The notes under the pieces: generated by a model
Database searches by the model: none
Seen by the model: the letters and a program-made list of their open reading frames with translations, nothing else
What the model was told of the DNA's origin: nothing
Shown: positions 9,344 to 17,163 of the stretch, one piece after another
Numbering within the stretch: position 1 is the first letter of the stretch
How the letters are laid out: each line of letters opens with the position of its first letter
DNA from: Mariprofundus sp.
Lineage (GTDB): Bacteria > Pseudomonadota > Zetaproteobacteria > Mariprofundales > Mariprofundaceae
Assembly: GCA_021772775.1 (NCBI GenBank)
Contig: JAJFLH010000039.1
Coordinates: forward strand, 62,001-126,000
Direction: 5' to 3'
DNA length: 64,000 nt
Made by a program: the position numbers and the translations under genes

Positions 9344-9777
9344 CAGTCTATGGTGACCTTACCGGCGAACAGCGCTGCCATAGCGGCACAATCTTCGGCC
9401 TGCATAATCTGATTTCGGAAGCTCTCTTGCTGTAAATTTCTTGCCAGTTGCGCCAGCAGCTCAAGATGTTGTCGATCATCTGAATCTGGTACCAGCAATA
9501 GCACTACAATATGTACAGGTTTGCCATCAATAGAATCAAAATCAACGCCTTCAGCATGTCGTGCCAAGACAAGCACTGGACCCGCCAGGTCTGGCATACG
9601 ACCATGAGGAATAGCTACCCCATGGCCGATACCAGTACTTCCCAGCTTTTCACGCGCCATCACCACATCCATGACACTGTCCGGATCAATCGAACTTAAA
9701 AGGTATGCCATCTCTGTGATGATTCCACGTTTGCTATTCGCCTCTGAATTCAGGCTAATATGGTCAGTTTTGATCAT
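9343..9777 (-). CDS. ptsN: Nitrogen-regulatory PTS EIIA
   Basis: A 144-residue EIIA-Ntr. The phospho-His lies in GIGHGVAIPHGRMP. The gene follows hpf by 18 bases and precedes hprK, the common rpoN-hpf-ptsN arrangement of Proteobacteria. In relatives EIIA-Ntr regulates potassium uptake, stringent-response enzymes and sigma-54-linked processes according to its phosphorylation state. A SpoT/Rel enzyme is encoded at 42.5 kb, but any contact between them is inference. Confidence 0.94.
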   Translation of the reverse strand: MIKTDHISLNSEANSKRGIITEMAYLLSSIDPDSVMDVVMAREKLGSTGIGHGVAIPHGRMPDLAGPVLVLARHAEGVDFDSIDGKPVHIVVLLLVPDSDDRQHLELLAQLARNLQQESFRNQIMQAEDCAAMAALFAGKVTID

Positions 9778-9795
9778 GATAAACCCCGCTTGAAA

Positions 9796-10356
9796 TCAAG
9801 CTTCCGGTTCAATCCAGCTAAGAGCGCCATCAGGACGACGATATACTGCATTCAACGATGAGGTTTCATCATTGGTGAAAAACATAATATCACGACTCGC
9901 CAGCTCCAGTTGCATGACTGCTTCATCTACACTCATCGGTTTGGCATCCAACTGTTCATGCCGCAAGGTCGTTGGCTGATGGTCTTCAGGCAATTCATCG
10001 TGCTGATCAGCCATATCCAACACCTTATGTGAAACTTTAATCTCACGGGTGTTCTGCTGTGCCACATTACGATGGCGACGTAATTTTGCACGATAGCGTT
10101 TCAATTGACGGTTAAGTTTATCCACCACACCATCAATCGATGCATACATATCCTCAGTTTCATGGCGACCATGAATATTGACCCCACTGGCCTGCATGCT
10201 CACTTCGCAACGCTGGCGAAACTTCTCCACCGAAAGTACAACATGAACATCAACAACATGGTCAAACGAATGTTTCAAATGCTGTAGTTTATCATCAACA
10301 TAAGCTTTCAAAGGGTCAGTGAGCTCCACATGGCGCCCTGTAATGGATACTTGCAT
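9796..10356 (-). CDS. hpf: Long-form ribosome hibernation promoting factor
   Basis: A 186-residue protein that inactivates ribosomes in stationary phase. The N-terminal domain (about residues 1-105) begins VSITGRHVELTDPLKAYV and carries the basic run KLNRQLKRYRAKLRRHR. After a linker, a C-terminal domain (about 128-184) shows KPMSVDEAVMQLEL and NAVYRRPDGALSWIEP. In long HPF this second domain dimerises 70S ribosomes into 100S particles. A strong ribosome-binding site (GGAGGAAA) precedes the ATG. It sits between rpoN and ptsN. Confidence 0.95.
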   Translation of the reverse strand: MQVSITGRHVELTDPLKAYVDDKLQHLKHSFDHVVDVHVVLSVEKFRQRCEVSMQASGVNIHGRHETEDMYASIDGVVDKLNRQLKRYRAKLRRHRNVAQQNTREIKVSHKVLDMADQHDELPEDHQPTTLRHEQLDAKPMSVDEAVMQLELASRDIMFFTNDETSSLNAVYRRPDGALSWIEPEA

Positions 10357-10411
10357 ATTTTTTCCTCCGTTCCTTCTTTAGTAACGATGCTTAAGTAGTA
10401 CTAAAGCACCT

Positions 10412-11815
10412 TTAGCGTGATTTAACGGCACGCCGCCGCTGGCTACTTGGAAGCAGCCCCAACTGTTCACGATATTTCGCAACAGTCCTTCGTGCAATTT
10501 CAATACCTTCAGCTTGCAAACGATCCGCAATCGCCTGATCAGAGATAGGTCGCCCTGCAGGTTCAGACTCAATCAGAGCTTTCACCCGCTGTTGCACCCG
10601 GTAGACTGAAATAGTGCCACCACCTCGAGTAGGTAATCCGGCCGAGAAGAAGCGACGTAGCTCAATCAAACCAATCGGAGTATCTGCATACTTACCGTTG
10701 GTGACACGCGATATCGTAGATTCATGCAGACCAACTTCTTCAGCCACATCCTGTAAGGTTAATGGTTTCAAGCCCAGCACACCAAACTCCAAAAAAGCGC
10801 GCTGACGCTGGGCCAGACACAGCGCCACTTTGAGTAGCGTTTCACTGCGTTGATCCAGTGCATGCATCAACCATTTCGCTTCTTTCATGGCTTGTAGCAT
10901 GAACTCTTTATCTTTGCCTTTCCATTCGTGATCCTTCCATTGTTCATTCAAACGGATACCACGCCAACCGGTACCAGGAATGTCCACTTCAATTTCTTGA
11001 TCATTATTACGTCTAAAAATAATTTCCGGCCGAATGTAAAAGTTATTATCCCCTCGCATGCCGTGACCCGGAAATGGATCAAGCCGGCGCATACGAGCTC
11101 TAGCCTGCTGAATGACCTCAAGACTGCACTCCACCTTTTGTGCGAGCAGATCATCGGTACCATGCAACAGATCAGAAAAGTGTAACAACAGGCGCATAAC
11201 CCAGCTATCAATCTCTTGATCACTATCGAGCTGCAGCAACAGACATTCGGTCAAATCCCTTGCGCCAAGGCCACCGGGTTCCAATTGCTGAACGACCTGT
11301 ACAAGAACCTTTTCAACACAGACTGCATCGGTAACGATTTGATCGGCTATCTCCTTCGCAAACTCGTCTGGATCGGAGCGAAAATAACCATCATCATCAA
11401 GTGAATCAATGAGGATATGGGCCAGCTCCCGCTCAAGCTCTGGCATAGGCTGACGGTTTACTTGCTCATGTAGCGATTCACTCAGGCTTAATTCACCCTG
11501 CCAAGTCTGTTCACGCTCACTAAAACCATCACCGCCGGAGTCACGGCTAGAAGATGCATACATGGACTCCCAACGATCATCACCGGTCTCTTTCCATTGC
11601 TCACGCTCCGTCATCTCCAGCGCACGCTCTTGATTGTTTGAATCACCAGGAGATGAGGCATTAAAGTCCATCTCCAAAACAGGATTGGATTCGATTGATT
11701 CTTCCAAGTAACTTTCCAGTTCCATGCAATTCATGGCCAGAACTTTCAGACTTTGGGTAAGTTGAGGTGTCAGCGCCAATCGCTGACCGAGTTTATGGCT
11801 AAGCTTAGTTTGCAT
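10412..11815 (-). CDS. rpoN: RNA polymerase sigma-54 factor
   Basis: A 467-residue sigma-54. Region I begins QTKLSHKLGQRLALTPQLTQ and is rich in Gln and Leu, as needed for activator response. An acidic region II follows (about residues 50-120). The core-binding domain, a helix-turn-helix (TLQDVAEEVGLHESTISRVT) and the RpoN box (ARRTVAKYREQLG) come after. It heads the operon. No lptB/lptA genes precede it, unlike in many Proteobacteria. A short hairpin (10401-10415) overlaps its stop and may tune expression of hpf downstream. Confidence 0.96.
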   Translation of the reverse strand: MQTKLSHKLGQRLALTPQLTQSLKVLAMNCMELESYLEESIESNPVLEMDFNASSPGDSNNQERALEMTEREQWKETGDDRWESMYASSSRDSGGDGFSEREQTWQGELSLSESLHEQVNRQPMPELERELAHILIDSLDDDGYFRSDPDEFAKEIADQIVTDAVCVEKVLVQVVQQLEPGGLGARDLTECLLLQLDSDQEIDSWVMRLLLHFSDLLHGTDDLLAQKVECSLEVIQQARARMRRLDPFPGHGMRGDNNFYIRPEIIFRRNNDQEIEVDIPGTGWRGIRLNEQWKDHEWKGKDKEFMLQAMKEAKWLMHALDQRSETLLKVALCLAQRQRAFLEFGVLGLKPLTLQDVAEEVGLHESTISRVTNGKYADTPIGLIELRRFFSAGLPTRGGGTISVYRVQQRVKALIESEPAGRPISDQAIADRLQAEGIEIARRTVAKYREQLGLLPSSQRRRAVKSR

Positions 11816-12012
11816 CAGTAGGCTAACTCAGAAGTAAATGGATTTTTTAAATTGTCGCGTTGTGGGCATGATGAGACACCACCTGCACAGAGATCAAAAT
11901 GAACAAAACCGAGATCTAACAGCATCAACACCCTAATGGTAGCTCATGGATTACCGTCATACTCAACTTAAGATAGACTGAAAGCAGTCATAACGGCGCT
12001 ACAGAGCTTAGC

Positions 12013-12339
12013 TTACCCTTCTTTTTTCAAGGGCGCTAGCAATTCTTCCAATTCACCAGCTTCATGCATTTCAGTCACAATATCACAACCGCCAACAAAC
12101 TCTGCTTTAACGTATAATTGCGGAATGGTCGGCCAATCGGAATAGGCCTTAATGCCTTCGCGCACTTCATTATTCAGCAACACATTGACTGCAGCGAATG
12201 GAATTTCATGAGCATTCAAAATGGCCGATACACGCTGTGAGAAACCACACTGAGGGAAATCAGGTGTACCCTTCATAAACAAAACAACGTCATTACTTTT
12301 TACAACCTGATCAATCTGTTGGGCAACTGAATCACTCAT
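12013..12339 (-). CDS. grxD: Monothiol glutaredoxin, Grx4 type
   Basis: A 108-residue monothiol glutaredoxin with the CGFS active site (PQCGFSQRV, about residues 30-38). Glutathione-binding features include FMKGTPDFP, WPTIPQLYV and GGCDIVTEM. Proteins of this type carry or deliver [2Fe-2S] clusters and pair with BolA proteins. The upstream gene here is a BolA homologue whose stop overlaps this start by four bases, a classic functional pairing. Iron-sulfur carriage or iron sensing is the probable role. Confidence 0.95.
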   Translation of the reverse strand: MSDSVAQQIDQVVKSNDVVLFMKGTPDFPQCGFSQRVSAILNAHEIPFAAVNVLLNNEVREGIKAYSDWPTIPQLYVKAEFVGGCDIVTEMHEAGELEELLAPLKKEG

Positions 12340-12575
12340 ATGCTCTCCTTCGGAATAGATGTTTTCAAAGCCAATGCATGGATAGCCTGCTTCATTTGGT
12401 CGCCGAGTGCGGCATAAACCATCTGATGCTGTTTAATACGAGATATACCAACAAAGCTGGCGGAAATCACCTGCATCTCAAAATGATCATCACCGGAATA
12501 GAGATTCACCTGCACATCCGCATCAGGAATGCTTCGGCGAATCATATCTGCGACTTCTTGCGGTTTTGGTGACAT
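12336..12575 (-). CDS. BolA/IbaG family protein
   Basis: A 79-residue BolA-like protein. It starts MSPKPQEVADMIRRSIPDA and has the conserved HFEMQVISASFVG region followed by SRIKQHQMVYAAL with the family His. BolA proteins form heterodimers with CGFS glutaredoxins that hold a [2Fe-2S] cluster, and grxD follows with an ATGA overlap. The short length points to the IbaG/YrbA subgroup rather than BolA itself. Confidence 0.9.
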   Translation of the reverse strand: MSPKPQEVADMIRRSIPDADVQVNLYSGDDHFEMQVISASFVGISRIKQHQMVYAALGDQMKQAIHALALKTSIPKESI

Positions 12576-12618
12576 GCATCAATCCTGTTGAACAATAGTA
12601 TTCATATTAAACAGTGAA

Positions 12619-12695
12619 TGGTGGGCTCACTAGGACTCGAACCTAGAACCAACCGGTTATGAGCCGGTTGCGCTAACCAGTTGCGCCATGAGCCC
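12619..12695 (-). tRNA. tRNA with anticodon CAU (elongator Met or Ile2)
   Basis: A 77-base cloverleaf. The acceptor stem is GGGCTCA/TGAGCCC, the anticodon stem ACCGG/CCGGT with loop CTCATAA, the T arm is intact and CCA is encoded. The first base pair is G-C, which rules out an initiator tRNA. The CAU anticodon could read AUG, or AUA after lysidine modification. Sequence alone does not settle which. Confidence 0.93.
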
Positions 12696-12772
12696 GCTTC
12701 AGTCAAACGATGGCGGCACACTAAACAGCGCTTGGTGGCGTTGCAATCACTCAGCGCGTATCATGCCGCGTC

Positions 12773-14083
12773 ATGAAACAAACCGTGCTCATCCAACCCA
12801 CTCTGTTTACAGAATTAAATCTTCCCGATGCTTTGCTAAAAGGCATTGATGAACTCGGTTTCACCGAGATGACCGACGTGCAGCAAACGGCCCTGCCATT
12901 GACTTTAGCAGGCAAAGATGTGGCTGGACAGGGCCGCACAGGAACGGGGAAGACGGCCACTTTTTTAATTACAGCCATCAATCGCTTGCTCACAACTGAA
13001 CCCAAAAAGGGCCACAGCAAACATCATCCCCGGGTACTGGTTATTGCACCGACCCGTGAACTGGTTGTGCAAATCTCTGAAGATGCCAAGAAGTTGGCCA
13101 AACATACTGATTTGAAATTACACACGGTATATGGTGGTGTTGATTATGAGAAACAGCGCTTAGCTTTTGATGACGGTGTCGACATTCTGATTGGCACTCC
13201 CGGCCGACTGATCGACTATTTAAAGAAACGCGTATACTCCCTCTCCAAGGCTGACATGCTGATTATTGATGAAGCAGACCGCATGTTTGATCTCGGCTTT
13301 ATCAAAGATCTACGTTTTATGTTGCACCGCTTGCCCAAATACGATGAGCGCCAATCACTCATGTTTTCTGCCACCCTATCGCATCGGGTATTAGAACTGG
13401 CTTATGAGCATATGAATTCACCTGAAAAGCTGCGTGCCGAAGAAGGTGACTTGATCGCCTCTGGCATCACCGAATCGATGTATCACACCAGCATGGAAGA
13501 TAAATTCCCGATACTTGTTCATCTATTACGCGCCGCCAATGTCGAACGCGGCATGGTATTTATCAATGAAAAACGCACCGGTGAGCGCGTTGCCCGCAAT
13601 CTGGCGCGTTATGGTTTCTCGGTTGGTATTTTATCCGGCGATGTACGTCAAAAGAAACGCATGCGTATTTTAGAAGATTTCACCAATGGAAAACTACATC
13701 TTCTGGTTGCAACTGATGTAGCTAGCCGTGGCCTGCACATTGATGGTGTGACTCACGTATTCAATTACGATCTGCCGGAAGATGCTGAAAATTATGTGCA
13801 TCGCATTGGGCGCACTGCCCGTGCTGGTGCCAGTGGCACTGCCATCTCTTTCTCCTGCGAACGTTTCTGTTTCGGACTACCCGATATCGAAACCTACATC
13901 AGCCGCCAAATCCCCATTTGCCACATCGATCCGGACATGCTGGAGATAGGCAAACCTACCGCACCAGATGCAACTGCAGAAGGCATGCAGGCAGGTGATC
14001 GCACTGAACAACACAACAAACCTGCAGGCCGCCCTAATCCCAACAGACAAAACAGAGGCCGAGCAAGAAGACCCCAGCGCTAA
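12773..14083 (+). CDS. rhlB: DEAD-box ATP-dependent RNA helicase, RhlB-like
   Basis: A 436-residue RNA helicase. The motifs appear in order: the Q motif region (GFTEMTDVQQTALP), Walker A GRTGTGKT, PTRELVVQI, DEAD, SAT, then domain II with VATDVASRGLHIDGV and HRIGRTARAG. The N-terminal region matches RhlB more closely than RhlE or DeaD. A basic, glutamine- and arginine-rich tail (from about residue 400) ends in RGRARRPQR, as in RhlB, where the tail binds RNA and the degradosome. No Shine-Dalgarno is evident, so the start is chosen by homology to the family N-terminus. Confidence 0.92.
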   Translation: MKQTVLIQPTLFTELNLPDALLKGIDELGFTEMTDVQQTALPLTLAGKDVAGQGRTGTGKTATFLITAINRLLTTEPKKGHSKHHPRVLVIAPTRELVVQISEDAKKLAKHTDLKLHTVYGGVDYEKQRLAFDDGVDILIGTPGRLIDYLKKRVYSLSKADMLIIDEADRMFDLGFIKDLRFMLHRLPKYDERQSLMFSATLSHRVLELAYEHMNSPEKLRAEEGDLIASGITESMYHTSMEDKFPILVHLLRAANVERGMVFINEKRTGERVARNLARYGFSVGILSGDVRQKKRMRILEDFTNGKLHLLVATDVASRGLHIDGVTHVFNYDLPEDAENYVHRIGRTARAGASGTAISFSCERFCFGLPDIETYISRQIPICHIDPDMLEIGKPTAPDATAEGMQAGDRTEQHNKPAGRPNPNRQNRGRARRPQR

Positions 14084-14261
14084 GCATCACATCGACTTTA
14101 CTGGCCTCGGTCTCCAAAAAACACAGCCTACAGCACAAGCAACAACAGCTGGGAGTAATCACCTCCTGCTGATTGGCTTATGCAATAGACAGCATGAAAG
14201 TGGATGCATCCGCCTAGGCGTTTGCGCAGAGAAAAACTTAGGCGTGGGTCGAAACCCTCGT

Positions 14262-15080
14262 TTACACTTTAGGCATTACTCTTGAAGAGCTAAAGCACAA
14301 AATGAAATCAGCTGGCAACATACGCTTAAGCTGAGCAATAAACACCACCAGAAACAAACTAATGCCCAGCATTTCAAGAAACTCCTCCAGAGATCTGGCA
14401 AAATGATCAACCGTATAACTCTCAAGCAGATAAGTTTGTTTGAACCAACTATATACGTTGAAGGCGTGTTCCTCCGATAAACCTTCAATAAAATCAAGCA
14501 ACACAGCGCAAGCAAGAGAGCAGAACGCCACCAGAACCAACAATAAAGAACGTTTATCTGAACCTAAAGCCCGCCAAAGAAACCAGAGCATAAACACCCC
14601 CATCAGCACGAAAAATGGCAGTAATAACTGCCACTCGTAACTGGGAAACACCGCCATCCATTGTGCCAAAGCACCACTGCCATCCACCTTATCGGCCTCA
14701 AGCATCTCTTCAAACATCGAACCCATGCGCTCATGAATAAGCGCCCCATCATCAGCTGACATATAGGTAAAAAACAGTGCCATGAGCAACCAGCCCCTAC
14801 GATCAAGGGCAGCCACCCCATCAATATGATGACTCAGGCCGTAAATAAACCACAGGATCAAGGCTGCCAACAAGGTTTGCGAAGTCATAAACCAACCTGC
14901 AAGTCCATCTTCTCTGGCAATATTAAAAAGCTCGTGGATCGAGCTGTACTGAATGACTTCAAAGTAATTGATCACAATATCGAGAACAACAAACAGCAAC
15001 TCAAAACAGACCAGTACCAACAACAGTCTTTTACTTAAATGATCCGCATCCACGATCAAACGGCGCTGCTCACTCATCAT
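14262..15080 (-). CDS. Multipass inner-membrane protein of unknown function
   Basis: A 272-residue protein with about six hydrophobic segments (near residues 20-40, 62-85, 95-112, 148-170, 180-200 and 238-258). I do not recognise a named family. Charged residues are clustered next to membrane segments: SADDGALIHERMGSMFEE after segment 3, DFIEGLSEEH after segment 5 and SLEEFLEMLG before the last. This recurring Asp/Glu/His pattern could bind metal, but that is speculation. It converges on rhlB and lies 149 bases downstream of the secreted repeat-protein gene, with a terminator between them, so it is probably transcribed on its own. Confidence 0.8.
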   Translation of the reverse strand: MMSEQRRLIVDADHLSKRLLLVLVCFELLFVVLDIVINYFEVIQYSSIHELFNIAREDGLAGWFMTSQTLLAALILWFIYGLSHHIDGVAALDRRGWLLMALFFTYMSADDGALIHERMGSMFEEMLEADKVDGSGALAQWMAVFPSYEWQLLLPFFVLMGVFMLWFLWRALGSDKRSLLLVLVAFCSLACAVLLDFIEGLSEEHAFNVYSWFKQTYLLESYTVDHFARSLEEFLEMLGISLFLVVFIAQLKRMLPADFILCFSSSRVMPKV

Positions 15081-15166
15081 AAAACTCCCTAGTCAGACAA
15101 AATACTATGACTTAAAACAGATCATTGCCCTTAGTAACATCCAAAGCAGATAGCCCCCCTAGCTCT

Positions 15167-15206
15167 AAAAAAACGGCGCCTTACCCTCTAAAGGAAAGAC
15201 GCCGTT
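15167..15206 (-). terminator. Rho-independent terminator of the repeat-protein gene
   Basis: On the minus strand a 7-bp stem AACGGCG/CGCCGTT (with further pairing CCTT/AAGG inside) is followed by seven T. It lies 24 bases after the stop of the 15230-15946 gene. Confidence 0.8.
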
Positions 15207-15229
15207 AGCGTTACTTCAATCCATCCAAA

Positions 15230-15946
15230 TCAGTCACCCATGATTTCACGATGAGAGGAGGAAGCCCCTCCAGAAACACCCGGATTTGGATCACCTGGAG
15301 TACCATCGGCACAAGTACAAACGCATACACCTAACGGGCAAACACAACTTGGAATATTCGTGCATGCGCCCAATGTATCGCCATGCGCCTGATGAGCCGG
15401 CCAGGCAGATGTGCTCACAGTAATTGTAACTGTCTTATTCGGCGTGCAGCTAGAGTTGGACTTGCTGTCTGACTCGGACTTGCTGTCTGACTCGGACTTG
15501 CTGTCTGACTCGGACTTGCTGTCTGACTTGGACTTACTATCTGACTCGGACTTGCTGTCTGACTTGGACTTACTATCTGACTTGGACTTACTATCTGACT
15601 TGGACTTACTATCTGACTTGGACTTACTATCTGACTTGGACTTACTATCTGACTCGGACTTACTATCTGACTTGGACTTACTATCTGACTTGGACTTACT
15701 ATCTGACTCGGACTTGCTGTCTGACTTGGACTTACTATCTGACTCGGACTTGCTGTCTGACTTGGATGTATCATGGCAGATAGTTACTTTATCCGCCCCA
15801 TGATCTTCTGATTTGGATTCATGATCGGACTCATTATCTGATTCGGCATATGCCGATGAAACATTCAGACTAATCATTCCCGATTCACTACTGAACGCAA
15901 ACGTCAGTAACGCTGCAAAAAAGATCACCAATGCACTGTTTTTCAT
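15230..15946 (-). CDS. Secreted Ser/Asp/Lys/Glu-repeat protein with split CH...HGD motif
   Basis: A 238-residue exported protein. A signal peptide (about residues 1-34, ending in a SAYAES-type site) is followed by an acidic stretch. Then comes DKVTICH, a block of 17 six-residue units (SDSKSE or SDSKSK, about residues 63-164), and KTVTITVSTSAWPAHQAHGD with LGAC. The C-terminus is Cys-rich (CTNIPSCVCPLGVCVCTC) and ends in a Gly/Ser tail. I recall VTICH...TITVS..A..AH..HGD..G.C as a recurrent motif of bacterial secreted proteins, normally with only a short gap between its halves. Here the repeat sits in that gap. The clustered Cys and His suggest metal binding or disulfides; function unknown. 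A clear terminator follows. Confidence 0.85.
   Translation of the reverse strand: MKNSALVIFFAALLTFAFSSESGMISLNVSSAYAESDNESDHESKSEDHGADKVTICHDTSKSDSKSESDSKSKSDSKSESDSKSKSDSKSKSDSKSESDSKSKSDSKSKSDSKSKSDSKSKSDSKSKSDSKSESDSKSKSDSKSESDSKSESDSKSESDSKSNSSCTPNKTVTITVSTSAWPAHQAHGDTLGACTNIPSCVCPLGVCVCTCADGTPGDPNPGVSGGASSSHREIMGD
15455..15760 (-). repeat. 17 tandem 18-bp coding repeats
   Basis: Direct 18-base units encode the hexamer SDSKS(K/E/N). Two main variants alternate irregularly, differing in the synonymous Ser/Ser choice (TTACTA against TTGCTG) and in the K/E codon. This looks like expansion from older mixed units. In-frame copy-number change is possible by slippage without breaking the reading frame. 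Confidence 0.92.
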
Positions 15947-16226
15947 ATTTCACTCCTCTCTCAACACGCTCAATCAATCGACAAAATATCTGCCCAACAA
16001 TCATTCAATCATGTGACCCTAGTCACAAATATCAATATAAATTATTATAACATCGTGGCATAGGTAGATATTTCATTGAAAAGCTCATCGCTATCATATG
16101 ATTCAACCATTATTTTGAACCTCCTTTTGCAAACTTGATGCGTCACTTTGCCTAAATTTCGTTTCGAGCGTTTTTAATCGCCAAAACGTATGCTAAGATG
16201 TCTCCTGTTTTTTGAGGGAGATATTT

Positions 16227-17036
16227 ATGACAGATCAGAAAGAGTCCTTGGCTCGTCCTAATAAAATGAGCGCAAAAGAGTATGAAGCCGCCCTTTCAGA
16301 GATTTATGAAGAACTGGTAAAGTGGCAACACTGGATCAAAGATCAGGGTTTGCGCGTGGTTTTGATTTTCGAAGGCCGAGACGCCGCGGGGAAAGGAGGC
16401 ACCATTAAACGCTTAATGGAGCCATTGAACCCTCGCGGTTGCAATGTAGTTGCATTGCCAGCCCCTTCAGACCGACAAAAAACGCAATGGTATTTTCAGC
16501 GCTATATTGAACACTTCCCAGCCGCTGGTGAGATCGCCGTATTTGACCGCAGCTGGTACAACCGTGCCGGCGTTGAGCGTGTTATGGGATTTTGCACTGA
16601 CAAAGAGTACCGCGAATTTATGCGCTCTTGCCCTGAATTCGAGAGAATGATTGTGCGCTCAGGTATTATCCTTATTAAATACTGGTTCTCAGTCGGTGAT
16701 GAAGAGCAAGAGCGCCGTTTTCAAAAACGTGCCACAGATAAAACCAAACACTGGAAGCTCAGCCCTATGGATCTGGAGTCCCGTGATCGCTGGATGGAAT
16801 ATTCAAAGGCCAAGGATGAGATGTTCTTCTATACTGACATCAACGAAGCGCCCTGGAATGTTGTCATTGCCGACAACAAAAAGCGCGCGCGTCTCAACTG
16901 CTTAACTCATATTCTACAATCAATTCCTTATAAAGATGTGATGCCTAAACCGCAGCCGCTTCGCCCAAGAAAAGAGCAGCCTAATTATAAACGGCCGGAC
17001 ATTAACGATCAGAATTTTGTTCCAAATAAATTCTAA
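16227..17036 (+). CDS. ppk2: Polyphosphate kinase 2
   Basis: Transfers phosphate between polyphosphate and nucleoside diphosphates. The 269-residue product is a single-domain PPK2. Walker A is FEGRDAAGKGGTIKRLMEP, Walker B and lid region are AVFDRSWYNRAGVERVMGF, and the family motif WKLSPMDLESRDRW follows. The ATG at 16227 has GGGAG six bases before it, so the in-frame TTG five codons upstream is rejected. The 280 bases between this gene and the divergent repeat-protein gene hold both promoters. I see no other coding sequence there. Confidence 0.95.
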   Translation: MTDQKESLARPNKMSAKEYEAALSEIYEELVKWQHWIKDQGLRVVLIFEGRDAAGKGGTIKRLMEPLNPRGCNVVALPAPSDRQKTQWYFQRYIEHFPAAGEIAVFDRSWYNRAGVERVMGFCTDKEYREFMRSCPEFERMIVRSGIILIKYWFSVGDEEQERRFQKRATDKTKHWKLSPMDLESRDRWMEYSKAKDEMFFYTDINEAPWNVVIADNKKRARLNCLTHILQSIPYKDVMPKPQPLRPRKEQPNYKRPDINDQNFVPNKF

Positions 17037-17163
17037 GGCAAAAACATGCGACATACACAGCTCATCGTTTCCTCCAGAGCGTCCTGTTAACCGAACCTAA
17101 AAAGGAAAGAAGATAAACAGCGATATGATTGTTAAGCTTGCCCTCTTTCCACAAGGAGCATCA

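Noticed and set aside
14191-14260. Short palindromes (CGCCTAGGCG, GGGTCGAAACCC) between rhlB and the membrane-protein gene as a shared terminator
   Set aside because: Stems are short and no run of T follows on either strand.
13968-14285. Plus frame running from rhlB into the spacer
   Set aside because: Overlaps the rhlB tail out of frame, and the product is low-complexity with no start signal.
15455-15760. Tandem repeat that might be taken for a CRISPR array
   Set aside because: Units are contiguous with no unique spacers and lie inside a coding frame; no cas gene is near.
15411-15803. Plus-strand frame encoding Leu-Ser-Asp repeats opposite the secreted repeat protein
   Set aside because: It is the mirror of an 18-bp repeat, has no ribosome-binding site, and the minus frame has a signal peptide, a recognised motif and a terminator.
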